From JBJTIF01 sp046094825 (lineage in GTDB: Bacteria; Actinomycetota; UBA4738; HRBIN12), in the NCBI GenBank assembly GCA_046094825.1, contig JBJTIF010000025.1:1-17480 (forward strand): a stretch of DNA of 17,480 nt. Reading direction: 5' to 3'. Each line of letters opens with the position of its first letter. Positions within the stretch are counted from its first letter, which is position 1. Shown here one piece after another: positions 13,754 to 17,480 of this stretch. The notes beneath the pieces were generated by a model. The model was not told the DNA's origin. It was given only the letters and a program-made list of their open reading frames with translations, and did not search any database. The position numbers were made by a program, and so were the translations under genes.

Positions 13754-15121
13754 ATGGCCGAACCCGTCGACGCCGCCCGGCTCTCGGAACTCCGCGCCGC
13801 GGTCGCGGGCGACATGCCGCGCGTCCGCACCGACCTCGAGCGGCTCGTGCGGATCCCCTCGATCGCGTTCCCCGGCTACGACCCCGCGCCCGTCCGCGCC
13901 TCCGCCGAGGCGACGGCCGACATCCTCACGGCCGCGGGCTACGACGGCGTCCGCCTCATCGAACTCCCCGACGTCGATCACCCGGCGGTCTACGCCGAGA
14001 AGGCCGGCCCGCCCGGCTCGCCGACCGTCCTCCTCTACGCGCACCACGACGTGCAGCCGGAGGGACCCGTCGAGCAGTGGCACTCGCCCCCGTTCGAACC
14101 GCAGGAGCGCGACGGTCGCCTCTACGGACGCGGCACGGCCGATGACAAGTGCGGGGTCGCGATCCATGCGGCGGCGCTCCGCGCCCTCGGCGGTACGGCG
14201 CCCGTGACCGTGAAGGTCCTCGTCGAAGGCGAGGAGGAGTCGAGCACCGAGCACCTCCCCTTCCTCATCGGAGGCCACCGCGACCTGCTCGCGGCCGACG
14301 TCATCGGCGTCGCCGATGGCGGCAACTGGCGCGGCGGCGTCCCGACGCTCGAGACCTCGATCCGCGGCGTCGTCGACTGCCGCGTCACGGTGCGCGTCCT
14401 CGACCTCGCGGTCCACAGCGGTGTCTTCGGAGGGCCCATCCCCGACGCGCTCTCGGCGCTCGCGCGCATCCTCGCGTCGCTCCACGACGACGACGGACGC
14501 GTCGCGAGCGCCGGGCTGCGCTCGGGTCCCTGGGATGGCGTCGCGATCGCCGAGGACGAGCTCCGCCACGAGGCCCCGATGCGCCCCGGCGTGCGCCTCA
14601 TCGGCAGCGGGCCGATCGCCGAGCGCCTGTGGACCGGCCCCGCGGTGTCGGTCCTCGGGATCGATGCGCCCGCGGTCCGCGAAGCGTCGAACCAGCTCGT
14701 CCCGGTGGCGAGCGCGAAGGTGAGCCTGCGGATCGCACCCGACGACGACCCGATCCGCGCGCGCCACCTCCTCGCCGCGCACCTCCGGGACCACGCGCCG
14801 TGGGGTGTCGAGACGACCGTCGATCAGGGGGAGGCGGGATCGGGGCTCCGGATCCGCGACGACGGGCCCGCGGTCGGTGCGATGAAGGCGGCGATGGAGG
14901 CTGCCTACGGGCACCCCGTCGCCCGCATCGGGAGCGGCGGCTCCGTGCCGCTCGTCCCGGTCCTCCACGAGACCTTCCCGGATGCGGAGATCCTCATGTA
15001 CGGCGCCTCGGACGAGCGGAGCCAGTACCACTCGATCGACGAGAGCGTGGATCTCGGCGACCTCGAGCGGACGGTCCTCGCCGAGACCCTGTGGCTCGAG
15101 GCCGCGTCGCGCCTGCGCTGA
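13754..15121 (+). CDS. M20-family metallopeptidase (dipeptidase-like)
   Basis: This 455-residue protein is a cytosolic M20/M28-type zinc hydrolase of the dipeptidase group. Metal ligands and catalytic residues are visible: H97 and D99 in YAHHDVQP, the bridging Asp in RGTADDK (about 130-131), the general base and ligand pair E160/E161 in VEGEEES, D188 in VADGGNW and H426 in SQYHSIDE. The insert with VHSGVFGGPIPDAL (about 220-233) is the lid/dimerisation domain. Members cleave dipeptides or remove amino acids from acylated or blocked peptides; the substrate is unknown. C133 follows the DDK motif where glycine is usual, a small oddity. It lies between pdxH and bpa on the same strand, so it may act on peptides released by the proteasome, which is inference. 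Confidence 0.93.
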   Translation: MAEPVDAARLSELRAAVAGDMPRVRTDLERLVRIPSIAFPGYDPAPVRASAEATADILTAAGYDGVRLIELPDVDHPAVYAEKAGPPGSPTVLLYAHHDVQPEGPVEQWHSPPFEPQERDGRLYGRGTADDKCGVAIHAAALRALGGTAPVTVKVLVEGEEESSTEHLPFLIGGHRDLLAADVIGVADGGNWRGGVPTLETSIRGVVDCRVTVRVLDLAVHSGVFGGPIPDALSALARILASLHDDDGRVASAGLRSGPWDGVAIAEDELRHEAPMRPGVRLIGSGPIAERLWTGPAVSVLGIDAPAVREASNQLVPVASAKVSLRIAPDDDPIRARHLLAAHLRDHAPWGVETTVDQGEAGSGLRIRDDGPAVGAMKAAMEAAYGHPVARIGSGGSVPLVPVLHETFPDAEILMYGASDERSQYHSIDESVDLGDLERTVLAETLWLEAASRLR

Positions 15122-15130
15122 CCCTCCTGC

Positions 15131-15143
15131 TAGCGTGCAGCGC
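15131..15143 (+). promoter_or_regulatory. Putative leaderless -10 element for bpa
   Basis: TAGCGT at 15131-15136, preceded by TGC (extended -10), lies seven bases before the ATG at 15144. The 22-base gap after the M20 stop contains no Shine-Dalgarno sequence, so a separate leaderless transcript is plausible. Confidence 0.45.
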
Positions 15144-15617
15144 ATGGAGACCCCGGACGGCCAGGTGCCCGAGGACGAGATGACGCTCGACGCGCTCGAG
15201 GGCGACGACGAGCCGCAGGAGGCGATCACGCAGCCCGCGAAGCTCCTGCGGATCGCGAGCATGGTCCGCGAACTCCTCGAGGAGACCCGCCAGGCCTCGC
15301 TCGACGAACCCGGTCGCATCCGTCTGCGGCAGATCTACGAGCGCGCGATCGCCGAGCTCGCGGAGATCCTCTCCCCCGACCTGAAGGAGGAGCTCTCGAC
15401 GCTCGCACCGCCGATGTCGGGGATCCCGAGCGACGCCGAGATGCGCGTCGCGCAGGCGCAGCTCGTCGGCTGGCTCGAGGGGCTCTTCCACGGGATCCAG
15501 GCCGCGCTCTTCGCGCAGCAGGCCGCCGCGCGGGCGCAGTTCGAGGAGCTCCGACGCCGTGGGCTCCCGCAGGGGATGCCCGGGCAGCCCGAGAAGGTGC
15601 CCGGCCAGTACCTCTAG
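15144..15617 (+). CDS. bpa: Bacterial proteasome activator Bpa (PafE)
   Basis: The 157-residue protein matches the ATP-independent ring activator that opens the 20S proteasome gate and feeds it unfolded substrates in mycobacteria. The conserved core reads QPAKLLRIASMVRELLEE (residues 30-47), LDEPGRIRLRQIYERAIAEL (53-72) and SDAEMRVAQAQLVGWLEGLF (about 96-115), a helical bundle. The extreme C-terminus is GQYL, the tail that docks into proteasome alpha-ring pockets. The N-terminal 25 residues are acidic and probably disordered. Its presence implies that prcBA genes exist elsewhere in the genome. I chose the ATG at 15144 because the longer frame upstream is the shadow of the M20 gene. It is convergent with potC, and the two stop codons overlap. 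Confidence 0.93.
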   Translation: METPDGQVPEDEMTLDALEGDDEPQEAITQPAKLLRIASMVRELLEETRQASLDEPGRIRLRQIYERAIAELAEILSPDLKEELSTLAPPMSGIPSDAEMRVAQAQLVGWLEGLFHGIQAALFAQQAAARAQFEELRRRGLPQGMPGQPEKVPGQYL

Positions 15618-16468
15618 TCCGTCGTCGCGCCGCCGCGGCCCTTCGCGGAGCGGCGCGACGCTCCGAGGATCCCTGCGCCCGAGCGCGTGTCCCGCGCGAT
15701 GAGCTGCGCGATGAGGACGGGGACCATCGTGACCGCGATCGCGATGAGCGCGGCGACGTTCGTGACCGGTCGGTTCCTCGGCCGGAAGAGGCTGTTGAAG
15801 ATCCAGATCGGGAGCGTCCGCTGCTGCCCCGCCGTGAACGTCGTCACGATGATCTCGTCGAACGAGAGCGCGAAGGCGAGGACCCCGCCCGCGAGGAGCG
15901 CCGTCCCGATGTTCGGCAGCAGGACGTGCCGGAACGTCTGCCACCCCGAGGCCCCGAGGTCGGACGACGCCTCGACGAGCGAGGGCGAGAGCCTCCGGAG
16001 CCGGGCGAGCACGTTGTTGTAGACGATGACGATGCAGAACGTCGTGTGCCCGATCACGATCGTGAGGAGCCCGAACGGGAACTCCCCGAGCGCGATCGTC
16101 GATCGCAGCGCGATGCCCGTGACGATGCCCGGGAGCGCGATCGGGAGGACGACGATGAAGGAGATCGCCTCCCGACCGAGGAACCGCGTGCGGTAGATCG
16201 CCGCGGCGAGGAGGCCCCCGAGCCCGATCGCGAGCACGGTGGAGATCGACGCCGCGACGAGCGACAGCCGGAAGGACGACCACATCTCCGCGTTGCGGAA
16301 CGCGACCCCGAACCACTTCAGGGTGAACCCGGGTGGGGGGAACGTGAACGACGAGGACTGCGTCGTGAAGGCGTAGAGGACGATGATCGCGAGCGGGAAG
16401 TACAGGAACGCCATGACGCCGGCGGTCGCGACGCGCAGACCGCGAGGCGCGCGGCGGCGGGTGCTCAC
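15614..16468 (-). CDS. ABC transporter permease, PotC-like
   Basis: The 284-residue protein is the second permease of a spermidine/putrescine-type importer in the cytoplasmic membrane. It has about six hydrophobic segments (starting at 15-34, 67-92, 103-122, 131-150, 186-203 and 237-258). The EAA loop that contacts the ATPase is VEASSDLGASGWQTFRHV (residues 165-182). FIVVLPIALPGIVTGIAL is typical of PotC. Substrate could be polyamine or a related solute and cannot be fixed without the binding protein. The start is a GTG at 16468 overlapping the potB stop as GTGA. Its TAG at 15614-15616 overlaps the TAG of bpa on the other strand. ATPase and binding-protein genes are not in the window and are probably upstream, beyond its right end. 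Confidence 0.88.
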   Translation of the reverse strand: MSTRRRAPRGLRVATAGVMAFLYFPLAIIVLYAFTTQSSSFTFPPPGFTLKWFGVAFRNAEMWSSFRLSLVAASISTVLAIGLGGLLAAAIYRTRFLGREAISFIVVLPIALPGIVTGIALRSTIALGEFPFGLLTIVIGHTTFCIVIVYNNVLARLRRLSPSLVEASSDLGASGWQTFRHVLLPNIGTALLAGGVLAFALSFDEIIVTTFTAGQQRTLPIWIFNSLFRPRNRPVTNVAALIAIAVTMVPVLIAQLIARDTRSGAGILGASRRSAKGRGGATTD

Positions 16469-17400
16469 AGGGCCTCGAAGGCGCCGGTGCGACGGGCGCC
16501 GAGGAGGTAGACGACCATGATGGCCATCGCGACGAACGTGAAGGCGGCGGCGAGCGGGAGGTTGCCGACGACGCCCTGCTGCACGTAGACCTGCTGGCCC
16601 ATGAAGAACTTCGACGCTCCGAACATCGAGGGCAGGATGAAGTCCCCGAGCGTGAGCGAGAACGTGAAGATCGATCCCGCGACGAGCCCGGGGACCGCGA
16701 GCGGCATCGTGATCCGGCGGAACGTCGTCCGCGGGTGGGCGCCGAGGTCGGCCGAGGCCTCGAGGAACGACTCCGGCACGCGCTCGAGCGAGGTCTGGAC
16801 CGGGAGGATCATGAACGGCAGCCACAGGTACACGTAGACGATGAACAGGCTGAGGTACGACTGGACGATCGTCGGGCCCCCGATGACCGGGAGCGCGAGG
16901 AGCGCGTCGACCGCGCCCGCGAGCCCGATCCGCTCGAGCACCCAGAGGACGATGCCCTCCTCGGTGAGCGCCTGCCGCCACGCGAGGGCGCGGACGAGGT
17001 AGCTCGACCACAGGGGCATGAGGACGAGCAGGTACAGGAGCGTCTTCATCCGCGGCGTCGCGTAGCGCGCCGCGTAGTACGCGACGGGGAAGGCGAGCAC
17101 CATCGAGGCGATCGTCACGACCGTGGCCATGCCCGCGGTGCGCAGGATGATGTCCCGGTTGTAGGGCTCGAGCACCTGGGCGTACGTCGCGAGCGTGAAC
17201 GTGCGCTCGACGAGACCGGTGAACTCCTCGAGCCGGTAGAAGCTGTAGACGAGCAACCCGGCGATCGAGCCGAGGTAGAGGACGACGAGCCACAGGAGCC
17301 CGGGGAGCAGGAACAGCCCGAGCCGCGCGTACGGGTGCCGGTAGAGGAACCCCGACAGGCGCGTGAGGGCGCCGCCCGCCGCGCGGCCGGTGGGCCGGGG
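16465..17400 (-). CDS. ABC transporter permease, PotB-like (5' end missing)
   Basis: This is the first permease of the same importer. Reading in frame from the right, the clean sequence begins with PTGRAAGGALTRLSGFLYRH, then the first membrane helix LFLLPGLLWLVVLYLGSIAG and LLVYSFYRLEEFTGLV. Later segments include YLWLPFMILPVQTSLERV and the EAA loop FLEASADLGAHPRTTFRR. A start at 17256 would cut into the first helix, so the true start lies further upstream. No ATG or GTG occurs in frame before the G/C-only tail at 17392-17480, where the sequence becomes unreliable. The N-terminus is therefore lost at the contig end. The stop overlaps the GTG of the potC-like gene. Confidence 0.87.
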   Translation of the reverse strand, partial: PRPTGRAAGGALTRLSGFLYRHPYARLGLFLLPGLLWLVVLYLGSIAGLLVYSFYRLEEFTGLVERTFTLATYAQVLEPYNRDIILRTAGMATVVTIASMVLAFPVAYYAARYATPRMKTLLYLLVLMPLWSSYLVRALAWRQALTEEGIVLWVLERIGLAGAVDALLALPVIGGPTIVQSYLSLFIVYVYLWLPFMILPVQTSLERVPESFLEASADLGAHPRTTFRRITMPLAVPGLVAGSIFTFSLTLGDFILPSMFGASKFFMGQQVYVQQGVVGNLPLAAAFTFVAMAIMVVYLLGARRTGAFEAL

Positions 17401-17480
17401 GGGGGGGGGGCGGGGGGGCCCCGCCCGGCGCCCCCGGGCCCCGGGGGGGGGGGGGCGCCGCCGCCGCGCGGCGCCCCCGC
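17392..17480. other. G/C-only, poly-G-rich tail, probable contig-end artefact
   Basis: From 17392 to the end there is not a single A or T in 89 bases. It includes runs of 14 G (17397-17410), 7 G (17412-17418) and 13 G (17443-17455). Even in this GC-rich genome, coding sequence always shows some A or T. The run interrupts the N-terminal coding region of the PotB-like gene and is best explained by read or assembly artefact. Confidence 0.75.

Noticed and set aside
12329..15319. A 996-codon open frame on the minus strand opposite pdxH and the M20 gene
   Set aside because: It is antisense to two genes with clear motifs and to the tRNA; long stop-free shadows are expected at this G+C content. Only its left tip contains true argS sequence.
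1..17480. CRISPR arrays, insertion sequences, attachment sites or phage genes
   Set aside because: I saw no spaced direct repeats, transposase or integrase motifs, or abrupt change in composition anywhere except the artefact-like right end.

Overview
This is a very G+C-rich (about three quarters by eye) stretch of bacterial chromosome, most likely from an actinobacterium or a similar high-GC lineage such as a proteasome-bearing Chloroflexota. The reasons are: the gene order argS–(GNAT)–hom–thrC–thrB … rho–rpmE–DUF1385–prfA–prmC, which matches the mycobacterial block argS–lysA–hom–thrC–thrB–rho–rpmE–prfA–prmC; a bacterial proteasome activator (Bpa) with a C-terminal GQYL tail; a MarP-like CvpA/serine-protease fusion; and several TANNNT hexamers 6-7 nt upstream of start codons, as expected for leaderless mRNAs. 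I cannot fix the phylum from the sequence alone. Both ends look like contig ends: a perfect inverted repeat at 1-33 and a G/C-only, poly-G-rich tail at 17392-17480.

Layout. Positions 1-6060 (minus strand, read right to left) hold a transaldolase-type gene, rho, rpmE (L31), a DUF1385/YqhQ membrane protein, a DivIVA-domain protein, prfA (RF1) and prmC (RF1 methyltransferase, cut by the window edge). Positions 6061-6493 form a divergent intergenic region with two strong inverted repeats and possibly one small ORF. On the plus strand 6494-7666 is a MarP-like membrane-anchored protease, convergent with the next operon. Positions 7704-12987 (minus) hold argS, a GNAT acetyltransferase and the threonine genes hom, thrC and thrB, most joined by ATGA overlaps. 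Positions 13048-15617 (plus) hold tRNA-Arg(CCG), pdxH, an M20 metallopeptidase and bpa. Positions 15614-17400 (minus) hold the two permease genes of a PotBC-type ABC importer, the first one truncated.

The genes fall into translation (argS with its tRNA, L31, RF1 and its modifying enzyme), transcription termination (rho), threonine synthesis from aspartate semialdehyde, PLP supply (PdxH; ThrC uses PLP), and protein turnover (Bpa, MarP-like protease, dipeptidase).

Two essential-type genes, thrB and argS, are each split by a short out-of-frame deletion in a conserved region. In a contig with artefact-like ends this most likely reflects sequence or assembly error, but it should be checked. I see no mobile element, CRISPR array or clearly novel multi-gene system. 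The most interesting signals are regulatory and architectural: pdxH starts two bases after a tRNA, argS is divergent from a tRNA-Arg across 60 bp, leaderless promoters recur, a GGAGC-stop-GTG coupling module repeats, and Rho lacks its N-terminal helical domain.
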